DNA from: Bacteroidales bacterium
GTDB lineage: Bacteria; Bacteroidota; Bacteroidia; Bacteroidales; JAADGE01
Length of the DNA: 15,476 nucleotides
Direction of reading: 5' to 3'
NCBI GenBank assembly: GCA_029932445.1
Contig: JAOZQB010000054.1
Span: 1-15,476, forward strand
The notes beneath the pieces were generated by a model. The model did not search any database, had not been told where the DNA came from, and saw only the letters and a list, made by a program, of their open reading frames with translations. Shown here piece by piece: positions 7,589 to 15,461 of the stretch (position 1 is its first letter; each line of letters starts with the position of its first letter). A program made the translations under genes and the position numbers.

Positions 7589-8433
7589 TTTTTATCGTTT
7601 TGATTATTATCGGAATCTTCTGAAGGTAAAATAATTAAGGGTTTATTTAATCGTATTCCTTCAATGGTAACATTTTTCCCGTAATCAAGCAATGCAACCA
7701 AAGAATATTTGCCGGGCGGTAAAGCAGCAGGTAATTTAAATTTAATTTCTCTCAAGAAACCGGGATAAGAGTTAAAATAAATCGGATCAAATTCAATTTC
7801 TTCAGCTGTATTTAAATCTGAAGCAATAAAATTAACTTTGCATTTTGCAATATTTTTTCCCGTATTCAGAACATCCGCAGTAAAATAACGATTTGTAGAA
7901 TCAATATTATTAATCTCTCTTAAATCTTTAATTTTTAATTTTGATTTCAATTGCAAAACAGGATCTCTATATATTTCGACAGCTATTCGCCCGCTTAAGC
8001 GAACACCTGCACCCATTCCTTCGTCCACGTCAAAACTTGTTTTCTCGGTTACTGTTTGAATATACATTAAGGCCCATCGAGTCGTATAATCATCGACCGG
8101 CGGCAGCATCGTTATTTTTACCTGAACTTGTTCATTCGGATTAATATCAAAAAATGTTTGTTCCGGTGTAATCCATTCGGTACAAGAAGTTTTTGAAGAA
8201 TTCCGTTCTATAGCTTGTTTATTTCCTTCTTTATCAATAACAAAATCAGCAAATGAAATCGTAAATGATGTTCTGAAATTAGAATGATTTTTGATTGACA
8301 AAATTTTTGTTTGTGATTCTTCCGGATCAACTTTAAAGTTCATTTTTACCGGAGCAACTTCAAAATCCTGAGATTTTACGGCGACCGAAAATAAAAGTAT
8401 AAAACCGGTTAAAATCAAATTAATTTTATGCAT
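7585..8433 (-). CDS. PapD-like periplasmic chaperone (fimbrial-type)
   Basis: A 282-residue exported protein with a signal peptide (residues 1-21, ending VAVKSQ) and a two-domain Ig-like layout. Domain 1 (about 22-155) starts with FEVAPVKMNFKVDPEESQTKILSIKNHS, the edge strand and NxS/T-type turn seen in PapD-like chaperones. It continues through EQVQVKITMLPP, then RWALMYIQTV, and a GAGVRLSGRIAVEIYRDP linker like the xxGxxIxxRxxVPVxV segment of the COG3121 chaperones. Domain 2 (about 160-270) holds DVLNTGKNIAKCKVNF and PGKYSLVALLDYG. Chaperones of this class hold unfolded pilin subunits and deliver them to an outer-membrane usher. It is the first gene of the minus-strand operon and is divergent from the phosphatase, pilin-like and usher-like genes. 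An Ig-like structural surface protein of the DUF916 type is the main alternative. Confidence 0.68.
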   Translation of the reverse strand: MHKINLILTGFILLFSVAVKSQDFEVAPVKMNFKVDPEESQTKILSIKNHSNFRTSFTISFADFVIDKEGNKQAIERNSSKTSCTEWITPEQTFFDINPNEQVQVKITMLPPVDDYTTRWALMYIQTVTEKTSFDVDEGMGAGVRLSGRIAVEIYRDPVLQLKSKLKIKDLREINNIDSTNRYFTADVLNTGKNIAKCKVNFIASDLNTAEEIEFDPIYFNSYPGFLREIKFKLPAALPPGKYSLVALLDYGKNVTIEGIRLNKPLIILPSEDSDNNQNDKK

Positions 8434-8471
8434 TTTTTGAGTATTTTAAAAAAAAATTTAATTTAGATTTT

Positions 8472-8502
8472 CAAATATAGATATTATTTATTAATTTTCA
8501 TA
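8472..8502 (-). promoter_or_regulatory. Putative promoter of the chaperone-MORN-kinase operon
   Basis: Read on the minus strand, TATATTTG (8479-8472) matches the -7 consensus fully. Nineteen bases upstream is TATG (8502-8499), three of four matches to TTTG. The start would be near 8466, leaving a leader of about 33 bases before the ATG at 8433. Confidence 0.5.
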
Positions 8503-8547
8503 ATTATTTGAAACCTCAAAAACCAAAACACCTGAAAATTCATTTCG

Positions 8548-8578
8548 TTTGAATATGATTTTCAATGTCTTATATTTA
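8548..8578 (+). promoter_or_regulatory. Putative promoter of the phosphatase gene
   Basis: TTTG (8548-8551), exactly 19 bases, then TATATTTA (8571-8578). That is a perfect -33 and a -7 with one mismatch. The start near 8584 leaves a leader of about 28 bases before the ATG at 8612. It lies some 70 bases from the divergent chaperone promoter, so one regulator bound between 8480 and 8547 could control both arms. Confidence 0.6.
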
Positions 8579-8611
8579 TTTTAACTTTTTATGATTCTAA
8601 AATAATTTAAA

Positions 8612-10519
8612 ATGAACATAAAAAAACAGCAGTTTTTATATAAAATTTTCATAATAAGTATCTTATTTTTTATATCTGTTTCAAGTTTCGGACAACTGTC
8701 AGAAAAATATAAAAAAACAATCAGCAGATTTATAAATGATGCAAATAATTACATCAGCATTGATAATTATAAAGATGCCGCAAACTCATATTATAAAGCC
8801 GGATTATTTTGTTTTGAAAAAAATTTAAATAAAAAAGCCATTATCTACCTTAAAGAAGCAGCAACTTTATACGGTAAAGATAAAGATTTTAAAAAAGTGA
8901 TGAAAATATACAGTAATATCGGTTTAATTTATTCCAATCTTGATGAATATGATAAATCTTTACTTTATTTTAAACAAAGTCTTAAAATCAGAAAAAGTAT
9001 CGGAAATGAAACTGATATTGCTTCCGGATTACTTGATTTGGCATATATTTTATCGGTTCAGCAGGACTACAAAAATGCGATTCTGAATATTCTGAAAGCA
9101 CTGGATATGGCAAATAAAAACCAAGAACCGAAATTGGTTTTAATCAGCTACAATATGTTAGCTGAAAATTATCAAAAAGCAGGGAATATGCAAAAAGCTG
9201 CCGAATATATGGATAAATTTGCAACTTACAGACAACATTATGAGAAAAGTCAGTCCAAAGAACGTGTCAGTGAAGAACGTATTAAATCAGTTGCAGAAAT
9301 CAGCATGAAGGATGCCGAGAACAGAGCAAAACAATTAGAATTAGAATTGATTCGTAAAAATAAAGAAATTGCGGAAGATACTCTTAACCGAAAAATAAAA
9401 GCTCGTGAAGACTCTTTAGTTATAGCTGAAGGTAAAATTGCTTTAGAACAAAGCAAATATGAACAAGCTGAAAAAGATCGACTGTTAGCAGAATCCAAAT
9501 CAAAAGCAGAAAAAGCACAACAACGATTAATATATGCTGTCGGTATTGCCGTTATTACAATTATTCTTTTGGTCGCATTCTTACTGATATTAAATATCAG
9601 ACGCAGAAAAAGACATAACCGACAACTTCAAGAAACAAATGACGAAATTGAAAAGCAAAAACGTAATATTGAATTAAAAAATAATGAACTGACGGATGCT
9701 TTTAATAAAATTGAAGAACAAAACAATGATATTAATGCCAGTATTAATTATGCCGTGAATATTCAAAGTTCAATGTTACCGAGTCAAGATTCGCTTCAAA
9801 AATTAATTCCGGAATCGTTTATATTATTTAAACCCAGAGATAAAGTCAGCGGAGATTTTTATTGGTTTAAGGATACGATTGTTAATCCCGGAAAAGCAGA
9901 TCAACATAAGAAAATATTTGTTTCAGCCATTGACTGTACCGGCCACGGAATTCCCGGTGCTTTTTTATCAATGTTGAGTTATAACCTGTTGGACAATATC
10001 ATTGAACAAAAAAAGGTATTTAAACCCGGTGAAATATTAGATGAACTGCATGACGGAGTCAGAAAATCTCTTCGTCAAAATGAATCACGTAACCGCGACG
10101 GAATGGATATGGCTATTTGCAGTTACAATCCCGACAATAATATTTTAGAATTTTCGGGCGCAAAAAATCCGATGATCTATATAAAAGATAATAAATTACA
10201 TCGTGTAAAAGGAAGTATTAAACCGATCGGCGGTATTTTATATGATAAAAATGAAACTCTTAGTTTCTCAACAACAACTGTTGAAATTGACAGTCCTACA
10301 ACTGTTTATATTTTCTCAGACGGTTATGCCGATCAAATAGGAGAACAAACAGGCAGGAAACTGATGACCCGATTTTTCAGAAATTTGTTGGGAGATATCC
10401 ATAATAAACCCTTAAATGAACAAAGAGATATTTTAGACATGTTTTTAAAAAAATGGCAAGGAAACATTGAACAAGTTGATGATATTGTCGTCATCGGATT
10501 TAAGCTATTTCCTCAATGA
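8612..10519 (+). CDS. Membrane TPR sensor with cytoplasmic SpoIIE/PP2C phosphatase (SiaA-like role)
   Basis: A 635-residue membrane protein. A hydrophobic N-terminus (9-27, SVSSFGQ) is a signal peptide or anchor. TPR-type helices fill about 35-210, a charged coiled coil about 215-303, a transmembrane helix about 306-328 followed by RRRKRH, and a second coiled coil about 335-375. The SpoIIE/PP2C phosphatase spans about 376-632. The metal-ligand aspartates are present: D415 in KVSGDFYW, D441 in AIDCTGHGIPGA, D499 in DGMDMAI, D570 in FSDGYAD and D624 in QVDDIVV. The positive-inside arginines place the TPRs in the periplasm and the phosphatase in the cytosol. In known partner switches this class dephosphorylates the phosphoprotein, here probably the SiaC-like protein at 4704. 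Unlike Pseudomonas SiaA, the sensor part is TPR rather than HAMP. TPR-SpoIIE proteins are frequent in Bacteroidota, so another substrate remains possible. Confidence 0.88.
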   Translation: MNIKKQQFLYKIFIISILFFISVSSFGQLSEKYKKTISRFINDANNYISIDNYKDAANSYYKAGLFCFEKNLNKKAIIYLKEAATLYGKDKDFKKVMKIYSNIGLIYSNLDEYDKSLLYFKQSLKIRKSIGNETDIASGLLDLAYILSVQQDYKNAILNILKALDMANKNQEPKLVLISYNMLAENYQKAGNMQKAAEYMDKFATYRQHYEKSQSKERVSEERIKSVAEISMKDAENRAKQLELELIRKNKEIAEDTLNRKIKAREDSLVIAEGKIALEQSKYEQAEKDRLLAESKSKAEKAQQRLIYAVGIAVITIILLVAFLLILNIRRRKRHNRQLQETNDEIEKQKRNIELKNNELTDAFNKIEEQNNDINASINYAVNIQSSMLPSQDSLQKLIPESFILFKPRDKVSGDFYWFKDTIVNPGKADQHKKIFVSAIDCTGHGIPGAFLSMLSYNLLDNIIEQKKVFKPGEILDELHDGVRKSLRQNESRNRDGMDMAICSYNPDNNILEFSGAKNPMIYIKDNKLHRVKGSIKPIGGILYDKNETLSFSTTTVEIDSPTTVYIFSDGYADQIGEQTGRKLMTRFFRNLLGDIHNKPLNEQRDILDMFLKKWQGNIEQVDDIVVIGFKLFPQ

Positions 10520-10540
10520 TTTTAGCTGTTTCCTCAATTA
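10499..10540 (+). repeat. 21-base tandem duplication across the phosphatase stop codon
   Basis: Two adjacent 21-base units (10499-10519 and 10520-10540) match at 18 of 21 positions. Both carry the core AGCTRTTTCCTCAAT. The first encodes the last six residues (FKLFPQ) plus the stop; the second is untranslated. The period is exactly seven codons. Confidence 0.85.
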
Positions 10541-10614
10541 AATTTTTTTATTAATTTTTTTTATTCTATTTTTATATTTTAATTTAAATATTTATTAACC
10601 AAAATAATTATATC

Positions 10615-11211
10615 ATGAAGAAATTGACTATTTTATTAACGGCAGTATTATTTTCAGCAACAGCTGCTTTTTCACAACCTGTTTCTGACTCAGGTGTTAT
10701 TCCGGTAGGCGTAACGCTTAACTCAATTTTAAGATTAAACATTACCAGCGGAGGTAACCTGGAATATGTTGTAAACACCATTGACCAATATACAAACGGT
10801 ATTGCTCAAAATGCTCGTTACGACACTCATTTTACGGTTGCATCTTCCGTTGATTTTGATGTTACTTTAGGTGCAGATGCAGCAACATTTATCGGAGTTG
10901 ATGATGCAGCTCACACAATCCCCTTAGACAACTTAGGTTATTTAGTTGTAGCTGATGCCGGTGCTACAGGTGTTGACGGTGTAAACTGGGATTTACCTGC
11001 TGCTGTGCTACCCTTAACTGCTGCAACACCTTTTATCGTACAAGGTAATTATGTCGGTTTAGGAGCAGGTGACATCAATCAAAATGCATTTGTTATTCAA
11101 TGGAGATTGGGAACCGGTGAAGGTACAATGAACGGAACTTCATTATTACAACAAAGTATTACATCAGACAGATACGTTGTAAATGCAATAGTTCAACTCT
11201 CACAACATTAA
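10615..11211 (+). CDS. Small secreted beta-rich protein, candidate major fibre subunit
   Basis: A 198-residue exported protein with a clear signal peptide (residues 1-20, ending AAFSQ). The mature chain has no cysteine or charged core and is rich in A, V, T, G and N, as in a beta-sandwich subunit. It is homologous to the next gene: ILRLNITSGGNLEY here against ARLNISSGSSVNFY there, then a shared Y-x-x-GI, TH, and a closing D-x-YVV strand. Before the shared core it has about 17 extra residues (QPVSDSGVIPVGVTLNS), which would suit a donor strand. The C-terminus RYVVNAIVQLSQH alternates hydrophobic residues, as pilin C-terminal strands do. Codons look more selective than in its neighbours (GGT, GCT/GCA, AAC, GAC), suggesting high expression. 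It starts 95 bases after the phosphatase gene and is followed by a hairpin. Pilin is inferred from context; I do not recognise a named family with certainty. Confidence 0.65.
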   Translation: MKKLTILLTAVLFSATAAFSQPVSDSGVIPVGVTLNSILRLNITSGGNLEYVVNTIDQYTNGIAQNARYDTHFTVASSVDFDVTLGADAATFIGVDDAAHTIPLDNLGYLVVADAGATGVDGVNWDLPAAVLPLTAATPFIVQGNYVGLGAGDINQNAFVIQWRLGTGEGTMNGTSLLQQSITSDRYVVNAIVQLSQH

Positions 11212-11230
11212 GATAAAGTCATTATTCTTC

Positions 11231-11270
11231 AGGAAAAAAATCCGGTAAAAACACAATCGGATTTTTTCCT
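11231..11270 (+). terminator. Terminator or attenuator after the first subunit gene
   Basis: AGGAAAAAAATCCG (11231-11244) can pair with CGGATTTTTTCCT (11258-11270) around a 13-base loop, beginning 19 bases after the stop at 11211. The T-run lies in the 3' arm, as in A/T-rich intrinsic terminators. Partial read-through would give more of the first subunit than of the genes downstream. Confidence 0.65.
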
Positions 11271-11334
11271 TTATTTTATATATTATCAATATTTTATATC
11301 ATTTATTGTGATTAAAATTGATAAAAAAAAGAAT

Positions 11335-11832
11335 ATGAAAAAGTTGATTGTTGTATTATTTGTTTTTTTAAATATTTCCCTGTTCGGGCAAGCCCGATTA
11401 AATATCAGTTCGGGAAGTTCCGTAAATTTTTATTTTAATTCATATCAAAAATATGTAAGCGGAATTTCTTACAATAATTTCACAACATTAAGTATCAATT
11501 ATCAAGATACCAATACTGTTGCACCTTTTTATACACACTGGAGATTGGATTGTAAAGCTTTAACGCCTACGATTAACGGAGATGCCGGTAATACTTTGAA
11601 TTTAAATTATATAGAATTACAAGCAACCGGTGCCGGCACACCTTCTGTTCCTGCAATTCAAGCTCTGAGCAGTTCAGATGTAACACTGTTAAACCAAGCG
11701 GTTGAAACTGCAGCCGGAAGTCCGGTAACTGTTTTTATAAGTTATTATTGCGGGGTAACAAACTCTTTGCTGGGTAAAAATCAAGATTATTACGTAGTTG
11801 ATATTTTGTTTACTTTAATGGGTGAAAATTAA
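11335..11832 (+). CDS. Second secreted subunit-like protein, paralogue of its upstream neighbour
   Basis: The ATG at 11335 is preferred because it gives a standard signal peptide MKKLIVVLFVFLNISLFGQ. A GTG at 11308 would add nine lysine-rich residues. The 165-residue product matures to about 146 residues. It shares with the protein at 10615 the RLNI(S/T)SG motif, Y-x-x-GI, a TH motif, the G-x-x-N-SLL segment and the last strand DYYVVDILFTL. It differs in lacking the N-terminal extension: the shared core begins right after the predicted cleavage site. It also has two cysteines (DCKAL and YYCGV) that could form a disulfide. If these are donor-strand-exchange subunits, one without an extension would sit at the tip or end of the fibre. 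It lies 59 bases before the barrel gene with no terminator between, so the two are probably co-transcribed. No named family is recognised. Confidence 0.65.
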   Translation: MKKLIVVLFVFLNISLFGQARLNISSGSSVNFYFNSYQKYVSGISYNNFTTLSINYQDTNTVAPFYTHWRLDCKALTPTINGDAGNTLNLNYIELQATGAGTPSVPAIQALSSSDVTLLNQAVETAAGSPVTVFISYYCGVTNSLLGKNQDYYVVDILFTLMGEN

Positions 11833-11891
11833 TTTTTTTATTTATTGTCATAAATATCTGAATGCCAAAAAAAGTAAAACCATAAAATTTT

Positions 11892-14800
11892 ATGATTTTT
11901 TTAAAAAAATATTTCTTTCTTTTATTTATCCTGTCATTCATTGTAAATTATACAATCAGTCAAAATACACTGAGGAAAGGAGATATTGAAGTTCATTTTT
12001 TAAAAGATCAAGTTGAAATAGAACAAAACAAATCATTTTTTGATATTTTATATGTCAAAAATAAAACGGATAAGCCGGTTTCATTTAATGTCCAATTTAA
12101 TGCTCCGAAAGATTGGAAAATTATCGGTAATTCTTATGAAAAAATCACATTACAAGCTTATGCCGAATCTTCAATGCCGGTAAGAGTCAGTTTGTCAAGG
12201 CATGCAAACGGCGGTGTAGGTTATGCCGTTGTTGCCGTTATTAGTGATGATAAAGGATCTGTTTATAATACCGTTTATGCTTTTATTAAAATCCCCGTTA
12301 TTTCTTCCGTCAAAATTAAAACCAATAAAACGTCTGCCTATTTTAATCAAAAAGAATTAACATCTAATTTTAATATTACAATTGAGAACTCCGGAAATAT
12401 AGATGAACTTATTAATATTCAATTCATTCCGGACAAAAGTTTAACTGTTGAGAAAGGTACCAGAAAAATTAATATCGATAATATAGAAATAAAATCGGGA
12501 GAAATAAAAAACCTGCATTATGAAGTTTCATTAAATAATGAAATAGATTTTAAAAAATATCGTATTCATAAATTACTGATTAATACTAATATTCGTGATT
12601 CAATAGTCCGAAAAACTATTTGGTTTAAATACATTGATTGGAAATATAAAAACGAAACACCGGAATATAAAAAACCTTTAAATATTGAGCTCACTGCTTT
12701 TAATATTTTCGGTAATACCTCGCCGATTTATATTGGAAAACTATACGGTAATGTCTTATTCAAGAACAAAAAAGACATTTTCTATTCTTTTGAAAATTAC
12801 AACAGAAGTCTGGGACAAGATTTATGGATTAACAGTCGAATAGAAATGCAATTTAACAGCCCCGGGACGACTCTTTTTCTTGGTGATTATACCGGAAATT
12901 TTGAACACAGTATGTATGGAAGAGGAGTTTATTTATCTCAAAAAATCGGAAAAAGGAACACATTAAAAACGGCATATACAAAACGCGTGATTCGTAACAC
13001 TCAAAATTATGCTGCATCATTTTCCCATTCATTTTCAATACCGCTTATCACTGAGCTTGGTGCTGTATATTCTGAAGATCCGATTGGTGATAATTTTAAA
13101 CTGGGTTTTGCCAAAATTACAATGAATATATTGAAAAACAATCTCTTGTTACTATTCGGAAACAGTCAATCATATTACAATCGTTTTTTAAATAATAATA
13201 CTCTCAACGGCTGGGGATATCGTGCCGGTTTAAGCGGTAAAATCAAAAAGGTAAATTATAATATCAGAAGTGAATACGGAACTCCGAATTACTACGGTTA
13301 TTCACAGGGGCGAAGTTATTCCGAAGCATTAGTTAATTCTTCTTTCGGAAAAAACAAAATGTTTAGTCTGCAATATTTTAATCAAAGTTATCGACCGAGA
13401 ATTATTACTGACAGTACTATAATTACTAATCGTTTTACTAAATTCCAAAAAATTAAAACAATGTTCGGCTATTATACACCAAAAAATATTTTTCTGTATG
13501 CCGGTCCTCTTTTTGATGAGGAAAATACGAATAATTTTATCTATTTTGACCCCTCAGATATTTTCGGAACTTATACGGGAATGCTTGAAGTCGGTGCCAG
13601 AATATACAATAAATTTTTAGATAATTCATTTACATTTTCTGCAAAATACGGAATTACATCCGTATACAGATATTCAATTTTCTTAAACGGTGTTTCTTAT
13701 GAAGGAAGATTAGGAGAACAAAATTACAATGTAGCTCAAATTACGGCAAGTTTTAAACAAAAAAACTTCGGGGTTCACCTTATTTATCATTTAGGACCTT
13801 ATAATATTTCACAACAATTTGCCTATTTTTATTCTCTCATTTATTCAAAATCTCTAAGTATTATTCCTTTTTATGAGAAAAATTTACTTAATGACAAACT
13901 TAAATTTACCATCAGAGGTTCCTATATTAATAATTTAACTTCTAAAAACAGCCGAGTAAATCTAAATACCGGGGTAACATGGTTTGCAGGAAAAGGTTGG
14001 ACCGTAAATTTTCTGAATACATCTTCTTTTCATCGAGTAACTAATAATACAGGATCAAGCTCATTCACCTCATCATATTTTGAGCTGGGAATTAATAAAT
14101 CATTCGATATTCAACAACCGCGTCATAAATATTATAATTACACTGCCGTTTTTTATAAAGATTTGAACGGAAACAGAATTCATGATGCAAATGAACCGGG
14201 CGTATCCGATGTATTAGCTGAAATTATACGAGCAAATCCGGAACAAGATTTAAAAGATAAAAATTACAACGGAGAATTTTTATCAAATGAATTATATTCA
14301 AATGATAAAGGTAAAATTGAATATGATAATATCGTTGAAGGTGTTTACAACATTAAATATATTCCGAAAGATATACAAAATGCACATTACGAATCCGAAG
14401 GCACTGAGAAACAATTTGTTGCAAAAAAAGATACCGTTATGTATATTCCGTTTATGGAACGGAATAAATTATTCGGAAAAATCAGTTTACATCGTACACA
14501 ACATTCGGCACTCGGTGATATCCCACTCGGAAATATTAAAATTACGGTTGAAGGTAATGACAAAACGTATTCGGCTTTAACTGATAAAGAAGGCTATTTT
14601 GAAATGTACATTCCTGTTTCAGATTATTATAAAGTAAGGATTAATAATATTTTCCGTGAACATTTTACTTTAAGGCAAGAATCTTATATTATTAAATTTA
14701 ACGGTTATAAACAATTTGAATTGAGTTTTGATTTTGATGAAAAAGCACGAAAAATTCATTTTGACGAAAGCGATTTTCTTATAACGGATGAAGAAGAAAA

Positions 14801-15461
14801 CGGTAACGTCTCTTTTGAAGACATAAAAGTTATTAAACAAACGAATTTAAGAGGTATTGTAAAAGATGCAAATTCCTTGTTACCGATTCATGCCATTGTT
14901 TCAATTTTCAATAATAAAACAGGCGAACTTATTTCTGAAACTGCATCGAGTCGTAGAACCGGAGTTTATTTTACTTCCTTTTTTGCCGGTGACAGCTATA
15001 CTATTAAAGTAAAAGCACAAGGTTATTGGACATATACAGAAGATCTCTATCTTAATCAGATTACAACCTTCGATAATGTTAATAGGGATATCTTGCTGAG
15101 AAAAACATATATTGATGAAGAAATAAAAACAGAAAACTTAAGATTTAAATCCGGAAATTCAGAACTTTCTGCTCTGGCAAAAGCTGAGTTAGATAATCTG
15201 GTATCGACTTTGTTTCTCAACCCGGATATCATCATTGAAATCGGAGGTCATACGGATGATATGGAAGCACTAAGTGTAAACGCAAAACAACTATCGGAAA
15301 TGCGTGCAAAAGCAGTTGCTGATTATATGAAACAACGAGGACTTTCGGAAAAACGAATGAAAATAAGAGCTCTGTCAAATCACGACCCAAAATCACGCCT
15401 TGATACACCTGAGGGAAGAGCTCAAAACAGAAGAGTTTCAATTATTATTGCCGGTTTCTAA
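11892..15461 (+). CDS. Usher-like outer-membrane barrel fused to a C-terminal OmpA peptidoglycan anchor
   Basis: A 1189-residue exported protein. Signal peptide about 1-23. Two Ig/NEW3-like domains lie at about 28-135 and 138-250 (YVKNKTDKPVSFNVQF, ITIENSGNIDELINIQF). A beta-barrel at about 262-745 is rich in alternating aromatic strands and contains LFLGDYTGNFEHSMYGRGVYL (328-348), recalling the GD-x(n)-RG motif of fimbrial ushers. A domain at about 748-855 starts VFYKDLNGNRIHDANEPGVSDV, like SdrD-B or usher C-terminal modules. Carboxypeptidase-regulatory-like domains follow at about 858-945 and 984-1055. Residues about 1080-1189 are an OmpA domain with GGHTDD (1118-1123), the LSEMRAKAV arginine R1138, and GRAQNRRVSI near the end. 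I see no plug domain in the barrel and no typical usher N-terminal domain. It could be a secretion platform for the two small proteins upstream, or a plain peptidoglycan-tethered porin-like barrel. The OmpA call is certain; the usher role is inferred. Confidence 0.75.
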   Translation: MIFLKKYFFLLFILSFIVNYTISQNTLRKGDIEVHFLKDQVEIEQNKSFFDILYVKNKTDKPVSFNVQFNAPKDWKIIGNSYEKITLQAYAESSMPVRVSLSRHANGGVGYAVVAVISDDKGSVYNTVYAFIKIPVISSVKIKTNKTSAYFNQKELTSNFNITIENSGNIDELINIQFIPDKSLTVEKGTRKINIDNIEIKSGEIKNLHYEVSLNNEIDFKKYRIHKLLINTNIRDSIVRKTIWFKYIDWKYKNETPEYKKPLNIELTAFNIFGNTSPIYIGKLYGNVLFKNKKDIFYSFENYNRSLGQDLWINSRIEMQFNSPGTTLFLGDYTGNFEHSMYGRGVYLSQKIGKRNTLKTAYTKRVIRNTQNYAASFSHSFSIPLITELGAVYSEDPIGDNFKLGFAKITMNILKNNLLLLFGNSQSYYNRFLNNNTLNGWGYRAGLSGKIKKVNYNIRSEYGTPNYYGYSQGRSYSEALVNSSFGKNKMFSLQYFNQSYRPRIITDSTIITNRFTKFQKIKTMFGYYTPKNIFLYAGPLFDEENTNNFIYFDPSDIFGTYTGMLEVGARIYNKFLDNSFTFSAKYGITSVYRYSIFLNGVSYEGRLGEQNYNVAQITASFKQKNFGVHLIYHLGPYNISQQFAYFYSLIYSKSLSIIPFYEKNLLNDKLKFTIRGSYINNLTSKNSRVNLNTGVTWFAGKGWTVNFLNTSSFHRVTNNTGSSSFTSSYFELGINKSFDIQQPRHKYYNYTAVFYKDLNGNRIHDANEPGVSDVLAEIIRANPEQDLKDKNYNGEFLSNELYSNDKGKIEYDNIVEGVYNIKYIPKDIQNAHYESEGTEKQFVAKKDTVMYIPFMERNKLFGKISLHRTQHSALGDIPLGNIKITVEGNDKTYSALTDKEGYFEMYIPVSDYYKVRINNIFREHFTLRQESYIIKFNGYKQFELSFDFDEKARKIHFDESDFLITDEEENGNVSFEDIKVIKQTNLRGIVKDANSLLPIHAIVSIFNNKTGELISETASSRRTGVYFTSFFAGDSYTIKVKAQGYWTYTEDLYLNQITTFDNVNRDILLRKTYIDEEIKTENLRFKSGNSELSALAKAELDNLVSTLFLNPDIIIEIGGHTDDMEALSVNAKQLSEMRAKAVADYMKQRGLSEKRMKIRALSNHDPKSRLDTPEGRAQNRRVSIIIAGF

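Noticed and set aside
11308..11334. GTG start adding nine residues to the second subunit
   Set aside because: The extension is lysine-rich and precedes a complete, well-formed signal peptide starting at the ATG at 11335, so the shorter form is preferred.
14287..14580. 97-residue plus-strand open frame inside the barrel-OmpA gene
   Set aside because: It is a frame-shifted reading of a region whose main frame encodes clear regulatory-like domains. Its composition is that of an out-of-frame shadow.
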